From Methylocystis sp. SC2 (GTDB lineage: Bacteria; Pseudomonadota; Alphaproteobacteria; Rhizobiales; Beijerinckiaceae): a stretch of DNA of 64,000 bases. The stretch spans positions 2,512,501 through 2,576,500 of the forward strand of contig NC_018485.1 in assembly GCF_000304315.1 (NCBI RefSeq), written 5' to 3'. The position numbers and the translations under genes were made by a program. Of this stretch, positions 9,932 to 18,363 are shown piece after piece. Within the stretch, counting starts at the first letter, position 1. Every line of letters starts with the position of its first letter. Under the pieces are notes generated by a model. It was not told where the DNA came from. It ran no database searches and saw nothing but the letters and a program-made list of their open reading frames with translations.

Positions 9932-10627
9932 GCTGAACGCCAACGTCGCTTTCTGGCCAACGCCGCGCATGAATTGCGAACGCCTGTCGCCATTTTGATG
10001 GAACGTTTGGACGGTCCCGACCAGCCTGGGCTGAAGAAAGAGATCCAGCGCGACGCGGGCCGCATCGGCAATGTCGTCGAACAGCTTCTCGCTACGGCCA
10101 GAATCGACAGGCGCGGCGGCGACGTCGAGGAGACCGTCGATCTGGTGGAAACTGTCCAGTCAGTGATCGACGATCACGCGCTGCTCGCAGTGAGAATGCA
10201 ACGTCATTTGGCTCTTGAGGGAGATGAGGGATCTGTTTTGGTGCAGGGGGAACGCCGAGCATTGGAAAGCGTCCTCGCCAATTTGATCGACAACGCCCTG
10301 CGCGCGGAGCCGGAAGGCGGGACGGTATTCGTTAAGGTTGGGCCGAACGCCGACGTGGCGGTGATCGACCATGGCGAAGGCGTCGCGCCGGCCGATCGTA
10401 CGAAGATTTTCGAAGCTTTCTGGCGCAAGAGCGAAGCGTCCTCCGGCACGGGCCTAGGCCTCGCCATCGCCAAGGAGCTGGTGGAAAAACTCGGCGGCCG
10501 CATCTGGGTTGAAGACACGCCCGGCGGCGGCGCGACGTTCAAACTGGCGTTTCCTGTCGCGAGAACAGCATCGTCCGACATGGCGGACGCGACGAGTTCT
10601 TCTCAACGCGCCCGCGCGTCGCTTTAG
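9932..10627 (+). pseudogene. histidine kinase, C-terminal catalytic half only
   Basis: From about 9932 the frame encodes an H-box (FLANAAHELRTPVAI), then the ATPase boxes: N-box NLIDNALRAEPEGG, G1 VIDHGEGVA, F-box FEAFWRKSEASSGTG and G2 GLGLAIAKELVEKLGGRIWV. No start codon, signal, membrane helices or HAMP region precede it; the upstream sequence is the reversed HsdR fragment. The C-terminal 120 residues closely resemble the complete kinase at 18360-19784 (shared DNALRAEP, VDHGEG-like, FWRKSEAS, GLGLAIA, GGGATFKL), so this is a decayed paralogue. The frame stays open to 10627, suggesting recent truncation. Confidence 0.72.
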
Positions 10628-10793
10628 GCGGCGATTTTCTTCGCGTGTTTTTCGTGCAGCGGATTTGCTTAGGTCGGCGACCGATCTGCTGACGGCGTTG
10701 GCCAAGCGATGGGCGCGCGATTGCTGCGGGGAGCCATGCGCGATCAGGCTTTAGCGGCGCTTGCTCGCCGCCATGCGCGAATTTCGACAGCCA

Positions 10794-12887
10794 TCAGTAT
10801 TTATACGAGAGGCTGGCTGCGATGGTCCGCGGCTCGCCATGGTAGAGCGCGCCGTTTGATGTCCAGTTGGACTGGTTTGTTAGATTTGCTGCATTGATTT
10901 CGAGCTTGAGATTGTCGTTGAGGGCGTAGCCGAGCGAGGCGCCGAGCATTTGCTGCGGGGCGAGCGTGAAGCCATAGGTGTTGGGCAGCGTCGCTTCGAG
11001 GCGGCTCGCGTAATAATAGCTGACGCCGAGTTCGAGCCCTTTGAGATCGCCCGTATTGAATGCGTAATTGGCGGAAAAATTATAGACGCGCCGCGGCGCG
11101 CCCAGAAGATCGCTGCCTTGCTGCGAAGGGATGTTGTCGTCTTTCGAGACAAGCGCATGCAGAAAGGTGGCGACGGCGTTGATCTTGAGATTGGGTAAGA
11201 TCTCGCCGCCGAGATTGACCTCGATCCCATGGCTGTGCTGCTGACCGGTGACGACGGAGTAGAAGCCAGACGGATTGGCCGGATTGGGGATCGCGACATC
11301 GTCGCGGGTGATGTCGAAGAGCCCGACCTCGAAGCTCATCTTGCGATCGAGAAACTCGCGCCGGAAGCCGATCTCATATTGGGTGTCCTGTTGCGGCGGC
11401 GGCGCTTCGCCGCTTTGAATCCGCACGCCGGTGTTGGGGATCAGCGATTTGCCATAGGCGGCGAAGAGCTGCGTCTCTTCGTCAGGCCGATAGAGAATGC
11501 CGGCGCGTGGCGAAAAATAGCCCTCGGTCCCTTTGCTCAAGCTCGATGTCGGCTCGACGGTCAGCGCGCCGAAAGGATCGAAGACGCGTTCGCGCTGCGC
11601 GAGCAGATCGTAGCGCCCGCCGATCAATATGCGCCAGTTCTCGTTAAGGTCGATGAGGTCCTGGCCATAGACCGAGCGGCTGATCGCGCGCGCGACGCCA
11701 TTCGACCAGAAGGCTCCCGCGTAACTGACGCCCGGCGAATAGATGGGCGCGAAAATATTGAGCGGCGCAGCCTCATAGCGGGCGATGTCGTTGTTGTAGC
11801 CGAAATAGAAATCCCATTGTTCGAGACCGAGAAAGACCGTGTGCGACAGGAAGCTCGTGTCGAAACGGCCGTTCAGGCGCAATTGCGCATCGAAGCTGCG
11901 ATTCGCGGTGCGGGCGCGCACCGGATTGCCGAAGACGACGGATTGAAATCCGTCATAGCCCCAGCCGGTGAACCACCCCCAGCGGGTCGCATAGAGGAAA
12001 TAGTCGACGACCGCGGCGATCTTCCAGTCGGCGTTGAAGGCGTGCTCATAGCGCAAGGTGAAATCGTCGAAAAAGGGGGTTTCATGTTCATTCGCCGGCA
12101 GGCCCGCGTAGAACTCGCGCGGGATATGCAAGAAGATCGGTTCGGCGGGCACGCCGTCGCGCCAGACGAGTCTCGCGCCATTGTGCTCGGCGCGCAAGCT
12201 GACGCGGTCGCCATTATCGGCGGTGAAGGCGAGCATCGGCGCGATGTCGAAGCTGCGGGTGCGCGTGAAATCGACGAAGCTGCCGAGGCTCTGCGCGGAG
12301 CCGGTCATGCGAAAGAGCAAGCTCTTGTCGTCATTGAGCGGCGTATTGACGTCGGCGGTGAATCTTGTGACGGCGAAACTCGCCTTGGTGGCGACGGCAT
12401 GGGCGAAGGTCTCTTGCGTCGGCGCCTTGCGGATGTAATTGGCCGCGCCGCCGTAGCCCCCGAGCGCCTTGCCGAACAGCATGGCGCTTGGGCCCTTGTA
12501 GAACTCGACGTGATCGACGGTGGAGAGATCGACGTCCTGGGCGGTGAAGCCATGCGCCGCGCCATCGAACAGCGTCACGCCGGCGGGAAAACCGCGCATG
12601 ACGAAACCTGGCGAATAGGCGCTGTTGGCGGCGGGCGCGTTGACATAGACGCCGCTCTGGTCGCGCCCCAGCGTCTGGGCGTTGGGCGCGTCGGCGCGCC
12701 GCTCGACTTGGCTGCGCTCCGTGTTGGTTTCCTTGTTCTGCTCTTTGGCGCCGCTCTTCTCTTTGCCGCGCCTCTTGCCCGCGCTTTGCAGCGTCTCCTT
12801 GCCTTCATCCTCTCGCAGCGCTTCGGCGCGCGCTTGCGCGGCGCCGACGCATAGGCAGAGCAAAGCAACGAGCGCCGTTGTCCTCAT
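10794..12887 (-). CDS. TonB-dependent siderophore receptor (first)
   Basis: A 697-aa outer-membrane receptor. The ATG at 12887 begins a signal peptide (MRTTALVALLCLCVGAAQARA) followed by an unusual highly charged Lys/Glu/Arg linker (about residues 24-60). The plug domain is visible in FVMRGFPAGVTLFDGAA and VEFYKGPSAMLFGKALGGYGG. The rest is a 22-strand barrel ending in aromatic residues (IAASLSYKY). DLNENWRILIGGRYDLL and FSPRAGILYRPDEETQLFAAY are typical of ferric-siderophore receptors. No STN signalling domain is present. The ATG overlaps the stop of the small upstream gene as ATGA, so it is translated from an operon with it and the PepSY gene. Ligand unknown. Confidence 0.92.
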   Translation of the reverse strand: MRTTALVALLCLCVGAAQARAEALREDEGKETLQSAGKRRGKEKSGAKEQNKETNTERSQVERRADAPNAQTLGRDQSGVYVNAPAANSAYSPGFVMRGFPAGVTLFDGAAHGFTAQDVDLSTVDHVEFYKGPSAMLFGKALGGYGGAANYIRKAPTQETFAHAVATKASFAVTRFTADVNTPLNDDKSLLFRMTGSAQSLGSFVDFTRTRSFDIAPMLAFTADNGDRVSLRAEHNGARLVWRDGVPAEPIFLHIPREFYAGLPANEHETPFFDDFTLRYEHAFNADWKIAAVVDYFLYATRWGWFTGWGYDGFQSVVFGNPVRARTANRSFDAQLRLNGRFDTSFLSHTVFLGLEQWDFYFGYNNDIARYEAAPLNIFAPIYSPGVSYAGAFWSNGVARAISRSVYGQDLIDLNENWRILIGGRYDLLAQRERVFDPFGALTVEPTSSLSKGTEGYFSPRAGILYRPDEETQLFAAYGKSLIPNTGVRIQSGEAPPPQQDTQYEIGFRREFLDRKMSFEVGLFDITRDDVAIPNPANPSGFYSVVTGQQHSHGIEVNLGGEILPNLKINAVATFLHALVSKDDNIPSQQGSDLLGAPRRVYNFSANYAFNTGDLKGLELGVSYYYASRLEATLPNTYGFTLAPQQMLGASLGYALNDNLKLEINAANLTNQSNWTSNGALYHGEPRTIAASLSYKY

Positions 12888-13204
12888 GCCGCGCCAGGCG
12901 ACTGCTGCTGCCGGCGGCGCCCGGCGCGCAAGCGGGCGGAATGTCTGCGCTCCAGCGCGACTTGCGCGAGCGGCGCGATGAAGCTCGAGGCCTCGCGAAC
13001 CTCGGCGATGGCGAAGCGGCACATGAGTCCGCCTGCGTCGGCGGCGTCGAACACGTCGAGCACGACCAGCCGCGGCGCGGCGCGCGTGACGACGCCGCGT
13101 TCACGCAGGAAAGCCATGAGCGCCTGTTTAGGACGCGCCGACAGCGGCAGCGCGCGGCGCAAATTGTGGATGTAATGATCCCGGTTGATCTGATCGAAAT
13201 CCAT
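12884..13204 (-). CDS. small protein between PepSY and TonB receptor genes, unknown function
   Basis: A 106-aa predicted cytoplasmic protein starting MDFDQINRDHYIHNLRRALP, with FLRERGVVTRAAPRLVVLDVFDAAD in the middle and an Arg/Gln-rich tail. I do not recognise the family. The ATG at 13204 has GGAGAG three bases upstream; a further in-frame ATG at 13237 is possible. Its stop overlaps the receptor start (ATGA) and it begins about 40 bases after the PepSY stop, so it belongs to the same transcript and probably to the same uptake function. Confidence 0.6.
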   Translation of the reverse strand: MDFDQINRDHYIHNLRRALPLSARPKQALMAFLRERGVVTRAAPRLVVLDVFDAADAGGLMCRFAIAEVREASSFIAPLAQVALERRHSARLRAGRRRQQQSPGAA

Positions 13205-13242
13205 TGTCTCTCCATCGGCACGTAAATGCGCGCGCATCGAAA

Positions 13243-14460
13243 TCACGCCGGCGTTCGTTCCGCCGGCGCAGGACGCGGCGCGCTTCGCCGCGCCTGCGCC
13301 ATTCGCGCGGCGCGCTTTTTCCACCAGACGTAAACGCCGGTGACGGACAGCATCGCGACGACGAGCCCGAGCGCGCAGACGAAGATGCGGTAGGGAAGGC
13401 CGAAGAGATTGGCGGTGTGCAATTCGACGAGCCAGGTGGTCAGCGTCGTTCCGCTGCGATGGCCGGTCGGCAGGCTGATGGTCTTTAGTTCGCCCGAGCG
13501 CGAATCGAACAGGATCGAGGTTGACCCCGCCTTGTCGCCGATGTCGCGCGACGAGCGCACGCGATATTCGTAAAGGCCTTTGTCGCGCAGATGATAGAGC
13601 GCCAGCGGGCGTTCGATCGCAAAATTGTGCTCATGCGCCTGCTCGGCCATCAGCCGTTCGCCGGTCGCCTGCGCCGCCTCCCATGCCATCGGCGGACGCG
13701 GATCGGCCTGCGGCGTTGCCGCCTGCGCCCAATACGGCGGTTCGAAATCGAGAACCAGCTGCGTCGCGCGCGTATAGAAATTCGGCAGCGTGAAATACAC
13801 GCTCGACCAGGCGTAGACGAGGAGCATCGCCCAGAGCCACAGGCCGCTCGCGCGATGCAGATCGAAATTGACGCGATAGAAGGAGCTTTTCAGCTTCACC
13901 ATCCACGACGGCTTCCAGCGCGCGAGGAAGCTCTTTCGCGAACGCTCGCCGCGCACGGGCAGCGTGAGATAGAAGCCGACGAAACAGTCGAGCGTCCAGG
14001 TCAGCGCCACTGCGCCGAGAATCCACTCGCCGATCCCGCTCATCGCGAGAAACATGTGCAGGCTATAGACGAAGGGCATGATGTCGTTCTTGCCCGCGGG
14101 CAGACCGCGCCATGAGACGCGACCGAGTTCATGGCCGTCGATCGGATCGAGATGGATGAATTCGAAGTCCAGCGGCGGCGCGCCGTCGCGCGCCGCCATG
14201 CCGATCTGAGCGGAGCCGGGGTAGCCGAGATACACGGTGCGCGCTTGCGCGCCCGGAACCAAGGTTTCGGCGCGCTTTACGAGTGCCGCCGCGTCAAGCG
14301 CTATCCCGGCGCGGGGGCCGGGATAGAGTTCGGGCGTCAGCCAGTGATTGATCTCGAGCCAGAAGGCGAGCAGGCTTCCGGTCAAACCGACGAGGATAAG
14401 AAACCCCGCCATCGCAAGACCGGCCCAGCGATGCAGCCAGACGAAAAAACCGCGAGTCAT
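13243..14460 (-). CDS. PepSY domain membrane protein (siderophore-reductase-like)
   Basis: A 405-aa inner-membrane protein of the PepSY_TM family, whose members include ferric-siderophore reductases that release iron after uptake. The first helix (VWLHRWAGLAMAGFLILVGLTGSLLAF, about residues 8-34) carries the conserved HRWAG histidine. A second pair, with FVYSLHMFLAMSGIGEWILG and FDLHRASGLWLWAMLLVYAWS, gives further histidines suited to haem or metal binding. The last helix FVCALGLVVAMLSVTGVYVWWKKR is the usual family ending. It lies between two TonB-receptor genes on the same strand, supporting a role in iron or other metal-chelate uptake. Confidence 0.9.
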   Translation of the reverse strand: MTRGFFVWLHRWAGLAMAGFLILVGLTGSLLAFWLEINHWLTPELYPGPRAGIALDAAALVKRAETLVPGAQARTVYLGYPGSAQIGMAARDGAPPLDFEFIHLDPIDGHELGRVSWRGLPAGKNDIMPFVYSLHMFLAMSGIGEWILGAVALTWTLDCFVGFYLTLPVRGERSRKSFLARWKPSWMVKLKSSFYRVNFDLHRASGLWLWAMLLVYAWSSVYFTLPNFYTRATQLVLDFEPPYWAQAATPQADPRPPMAWEAAQATGERLMAEQAHEHNFAIERPLALYHLRDKGLYEYRVRSSRDIGDKAGSTSILFDSRSGELKTISLPTGHRSGTTLTTWLVELHTANLFGLPYRIFVCALGLVVAMLSVTGVYVWWKKRAARMAQARRSAPRPAPAERTPA

Positions 14461-14523
14461 GCCGCACTCCTCGGTTAAACGAGCGCTTTCCCGTTGCGAA
14501 TGGCGGGAAGTTGGTTGGCTGCA

Positions 14524-16911
14524 TCACCACTCCAATCGCAGCGAACCCACCACGGTGAACGGCTTCGCCGGGAAGGCGCTGACGGGCAGCGTGAAGTTGT
14601 TGAAGAAGTTGTCGGGCCCGGTGAAGTAGCGGGCGTTGTTGATGTTCTTCAGATTGACCTGCGCGGTCAGCTTGTGTCCGTCGAGCAGCGTCGCATAGCT
14701 GCCAAAGGCGTCGAAACGCGCCCAGCCGGGAAGGATGAACGTATTCTGGATGTCGCCCCAGGCGTGCGATTGTCCCGTGACGCCGCCGCCGACGCGAAAA
14801 CCCAGCCCGTTCTCGCCAAAGTCGTAGGTGAGAAACACTTTGCCCAAATGACGCGGCACGTTATCGCGATGGTTGCCGAGCAGGCCGCTCGGCGGACCAT
14901 AGATCGCCGGATCCAACAGCCCAAATGGATTGAGTCGGTTCACGACATCGTCGGAAATCACTTTGGCGTCGATATGCGAATAGTTCGCGATAATGGCCAG
15001 CCGGTCGGTAATGGCCCCCGTAACGTCAAGTTCGACGCCGCGGCTGCGTTGCAGGCCTGAAATAACAGAGAGGCCAAAGCCCGAGGAAAGGGTCGGCACG
15101 GGCACGCCTGAGCGCGTGATCTGATAAAAGGCGAGCGTCGCGGTCAATCCCGGCAGCGGCTCGGCCTTCAGGCCGACTTCCCACTGCTGGCCACGTTGCG
15201 GCGGCAAGGGCTCGCGGTTCGTGCCCAGCCCGTTGTTCAGCCCAAAAGACCTGGAGTAGCTGCCATAGACGTTCAACTGAGGGAGAATGTCGAAGACGAC
15301 GCCGGCTCTAGGAGTCCACGCTCTGTCGATCGCCGTCCGTGCGTCGAGACGATTCCGTATCGCCTCTTCCTTCGTCGCGCTGTAATCGAAAGCCGGATCG
15401 CCGGAGCAACAGGTGAAGACGCTGCCATTCGTCTGATCGGCGACGTCATATCTGACGCCCGCCAAAACATGCAGGCGATCGAACCAGGTCACATAGTCCT
15501 GAACATAGAAGGCCTTCTGTTGCGTGACCGACGACAAATGAAATTTGTATCCCGAACCCGCGACTCCCGCCTGATAGAAGGATGACGGCACGAGCCCATA
15601 GACGGGCGCGAAAGGATTGAGCGGAACGAGGTTGAACGGAACGTTCGCCGGCGAGAAACCGTCGTATGACGTCGCCGCGTAGTAGCTGGAATTCCCACTG
15701 TAATAGTCGAGACCCGTCAGGAAAATGTGATTTCCGCCAAGCGCCTGGAATTTGCCCTCGATGTCGATGTTGGTCGAGAACGAATAGTTATTGAGCGACT
15801 GAGCCGCGGCCTGTCGTTGAAATTGGAACGTCGTCGGATCGATGCAGAAAAATGGTTGGCAAGCGACCGTCAGGACCGAGTTGGCGGGCGATCTCAACTG
15901 CGAATAGAGAAAGCGATTCGTCACCTTCCAGTCTTCGTTCAGATTTTGACGGAAACGATAGCCGACGTAGAGTTGATTGCTTCGGGTCTTCGGCTCATTG
16001 GGCTCATTGAGCGAAACATTGAGCGGAATGTCCGGCAGATTGGGACCGATCGGGGGTAAACCGACTTCCGCAGCGGTGCTTTGTGTTTGAAATTGTGCGT
16101 CGGCGGTGAAGTCCGTCCACTCTGTCGGCCGGTAGCTCACGACCGGCGCGATGAAGAATTTCTGTGAACCGTTCCGAAAGTTGCGGAACGAGCCCCAGTT
16201 CTGGTAGGCGCCGGTGACGCGATACGCAAGCCCTTCCGCTTGCTGGACCGGGGCGGACACATCCCATTGGGTGCGGTACCAGTTGTAATTGCCGACCTGC
16301 TGCTCGATGACGTAGCGCGGCTGGGCCAAAGGCTCTTTGGTGATGAGATTGATCAGGCCGCCGGGCTCCGCGCGGCCGTAAAGCACTGACGCAGGTCCTT
16401 TCAATACCTCGATTCGCTCAATATTCGCCGTATCGAAGGCAAATGCCTCCGTGCGCAAATTGTTGCGATAAATATTCAGGCTCTGGAAACCGCGGATGTT
16501 GAAGTTATAGCCGGCGTCGTCATTGCTGTTCGACGTCACGCCCGACACGTTTTCGAGCGCGTCTTGAACCTGCGTGATGTTTTGATCTTTCAAAACCTGT
16601 TTCGGAATCACCTGAATCGAGACAGGCAGCTCTCGAATCGGGATGTCCACCTTGGTCGCGGTCGACGCCTCGCGAACGACATAGCCTTGCGTCGGCGTCT
16701 TGGGCTCGGTTGCGAAACGTGTTCGGACCGCGGCGGCGTCGGCGTTCGACGATCCCGGACCCGGCGCAGGAGCGCCGCGGGGCGTCGGCGTCGGGCGCCG
16801 CTGGCCGCCGACGTCGATCGTCGGCAGCGATTGCTGCGCGTGAGCCAAGGAAGAGAGGGCGAGCGTCAGAGCGCCGGCGGACACGCCGCGCGAAAGGAAG
16901 GCGGGCAACAT
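14524..16911 (-). CDS. TonB-dependent siderophore receptor (second)
   Basis: A 795-aa outer-membrane receptor with a signal peptide ending AHA at about residue 25 and a probable TonB box (PTIDVGGQ) just after it. The plug is clear from PIRELPVSIQVIPKQVLKDQN, VSGVTSNSNDDAGYNFNIRGF and IERIEVLKGPASVLYGRAEPGGLINLITKEP, the pattern of FhuA/FpvA-like siderophore receptors. The barrel ends in VGSLRLEW, with the C-terminal aromatic. A Pro/Gly-rich linker lies between TonB box and plug. It is upstream of the PepSY gene with a 63-base gap and likely heads the operon. Its sequence differs strongly from the first receptor, suggesting two ligands. Confidence 0.94.
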   Translation of the reverse strand: MLPAFLSRGVSAGALTLALSSLAHAQQSLPTIDVGGQRRPTPTPRGAPAPGPGSSNADAAAVRTRFATEPKTPTQGYVVREASTATKVDIPIRELPVSIQVIPKQVLKDQNITQVQDALENVSGVTSNSNDDAGYNFNIRGFQSLNIYRNNLRTEAFAFDTANIERIEVLKGPASVLYGRAEPGGLINLITKEPLAQPRYVIEQQVGNYNWYRTQWDVSAPVQQAEGLAYRVTGAYQNWGSFRNFRNGSQKFFIAPVVSYRPTEWTDFTADAQFQTQSTAAEVGLPPIGPNLPDIPLNVSLNEPNEPKTRSNQLYVGYRFRQNLNEDWKVTNRFLYSQLRSPANSVLTVACQPFFCIDPTTFQFQRQAAAQSLNNYSFSTNIDIEGKFQALGGNHIFLTGLDYYSGNSSYYAATSYDGFSPANVPFNLVPLNPFAPVYGLVPSSFYQAGVAGSGYKFHLSSVTQQKAFYVQDYVTWFDRLHVLAGVRYDVADQTNGSVFTCCSGDPAFDYSATKEEAIRNRLDARTAIDRAWTPRAGVVFDILPQLNVYGSYSRSFGLNNGLGTNREPLPPQRGQQWEVGLKAEPLPGLTATLAFYQITRSGVPVPTLSSGFGLSVISGLQRSRGVELDVTGAITDRLAIIANYSHIDAKVISDDVVNRLNPFGLLDPAIYGPPSGLLGNHRDNVPRHLGKVFLTYDFGENGLGFRVGGGVTGQSHAWGDIQNTFILPGWARFDAFGSYATLLDGHKLTAQVNLKNINNARYFTGPDNFFNNFTLPVSAFPAKPFTVVGSLRLEW

Positions 16912-16994
16912 CTTTCTATTCTCCTGATGCGGCGCGAAGGCCGTCGTGATCGCAGATGCGCTGAGGCGCGCGCGGCCGAGAGCGGCCGAGTCGA

Positions 16995-17408
16995 TCAGGA
17001 GAAAAGCGGCGGCGCCTGCGACGACCAGGATGTCGCCCAGCCCGACGGCGCGCTTATCGGGACTTCGGGAACGCGCGCCAGAACATCAGAGATCGCCTCC
17101 AACGCCGCGAAGGGCGCCAGCGCCCAGGTCGCGCTCAGCCCGCCGAACGCAAAGGCGGCGGGACAGAAGATGCAGCAAGCCGCGTGAGAACAGCTTTCGT
17201 GTCCGGCGTTTCCGTTGAGATCGTTGTCGGCGCAGGGACGGTCGTTCGACGAGAGGGCGAATCCGGCCTCGGCGCCCATGGCGCCATTGGCCGGCCGCAG
17301 GCCGACCAAAGCGACAATGCTCTGCGTCAGGAACAAAAGCGCAAAGAGGGCGGCGAGCGGGCGCGGCATGGCTTTGCGCCAGCTGCTTCCTCTCGCCCCT
17401 CTGATCAT
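16995..17408 (-). CDS. DUF2946-like small exported cysteine/histidine protein
   Basis: A 137-aa protein with an N-terminal signal or anchor (RPLAALFALLFLTQSIVALVG) and a metal-site-like cluster: HESCSHAACCIFCPAA at about residues 80-95, four Cys and two His. This resembles DUF2946-type small proteins found beside copper or TonB uptake genes. The ATG at 17408 has AGGAG eight bases upstream; an ATG at 17369 is the alternative. The gene ends about 80 bases before the start of the second receptor on the same strand, so it may be the first gene of that operon. A role in sensing or holding a metal ion is inference from the cysteines only. Confidence 0.66.
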   Translation of the reverse strand: MIRGARGSSWRKAMPRPLAALFALLFLTQSIVALVGLRPANGAMGAEAGFALSSNDRPCADNDLNGNAGHESCSHAACCIFCPAAFAFGGLSATWALAPFAALEAISDVLARVPEVPISAPSGWATSWSSQAPPLFS

Positions 17409-17670
17409 GTGATCCGCTCCTGCGTCAGTCGCCGGCGTCGTCCAGAACACGCGGCCGATCTGTCGCTTCCATCCATAGCGATGAAAGGTCGCGGGAACCT
17501 CGCAAAAGGAAGAGAAGCCAGCAAAAGTCGATACTGTTGCTAAAGCGCAACAGTAACGCCTTCGCGCCATGCGCAGGCCTAGACGCTGACGTCTTGAGCT
17601 TGCCAGCGGCGCGCGCTCGGCTATGAAATGCTTCGACGCCCTTTTGCGGCGGCGTTTGGGAGCGGCGCCC

Positions 17671-18363
17671 ATGCGAATTCTCTTGGTGGAAGACCAAGCC
17701 AGCTTGGCGCGCCAGGTTGCTGAGAAGATCCAGCGCTCGGGTTACGACGTCGATCAGGTCGAGACGATCGAAGAGGCGCTGCGCGCGCTCGACAGCTGCG
17801 CCTATTCGCTCGCTCTGCTCGACCGGCGGTTGCCGGACGGCGACGGCGTGGCGCTCGTATCCCGGATTCGCAAGCTGCAGCCTGCGACGCGGATTCTGAT
17901 GCTCACGGCGCTCGACGCCATCGACGATCGAATCGAAGGGCTGGAGGCCGGCGCCGACGACTATCTGACGAAGCCGTTCAATCTCGACGAAATGATCGCG
18001 CGGATCCGCGCGAATCTGCGCAAGCACGGCGCGAGCCTGGCGCCGCCGGTCGCGATCGGCGCCATGTCCTTCGATCTCGAGCGAAGCGAGGCGTTTGTCA
18101 AAGATCGTCCCTTGCTGCTGTCGCGTCGCGAACTGATCCTGCTCGCGACTCTCGTGCGGCGCGCGAATTGCGTCGTCTCGCGCGAGGCGTTGAACGCCGA
18201 GCTCTATGGATTTGGCGAGGAGGTTCAGGATCACGCGCTGACCTCGCTCGTGTCCCGCCTGCGCACGCGACTGGCGGCGTCCGACGCGCGAGTCGAAATC
18301 TATTCAGCGCGCGCGCTGGGCTATATCCTAAGGGAGATGAAGGAGAATGAGGGCGACGCGTGA
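17671..18363 (+). CDS. OmpR/PhoB family response regulator
   Basis: A 230-aa regulator with an N-terminal receiver domain (acidic pocket Glu7/Asp8, phospho-acceptor Asp51 in LLDRRLPDGDG, Thr in MLTALDA, Lys in DYLTKPF) and a C-terminal winged-helix DNA-binding domain ending in SARALGYILREMKE. GGGAG nine bases upstream supports the ATG at 17671. Its last codon overlaps the GTG start of the kinase gene, so the two form a classical two-component pair. It is divergent from the cysteine-rich protein and the receptor operon, which makes that operon a likely target. Confidence 0.92.
   Translation: MRILLVEDQASLARQVAEKIQRSGYDVDQVETIEEALRALDSCAYSLALLDRRLPDGDGVALVSRIRKLQPATRILMLTALDAIDDRIEGLEAGADDYLTKPFNLDEMIARIRANLRKHGASLAPPVAIGAMSFDLERSEAFVKDRPLLLSRRELILLATLVRRANCVVSREALNAELYGFGEEVQDHALTSLVSRLRTRLAASDARVEIYSARALGYILREMKENEGDA

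Noticed and set aside
10754..10771. Hairpin GCGGCG-CTTGCT-CGCCGC between the convergent kinase fragment and receptor gene as a shared terminator
   Set aside because: No T run on either side; the stem alone is not enough in GC-rich DNA.
11229..12854. 541-codon plus-strand frame opposite the first TonB receptor
   Set aside because: The minus strand encodes a full receptor with plug and barrel; the plus frame has no family features.
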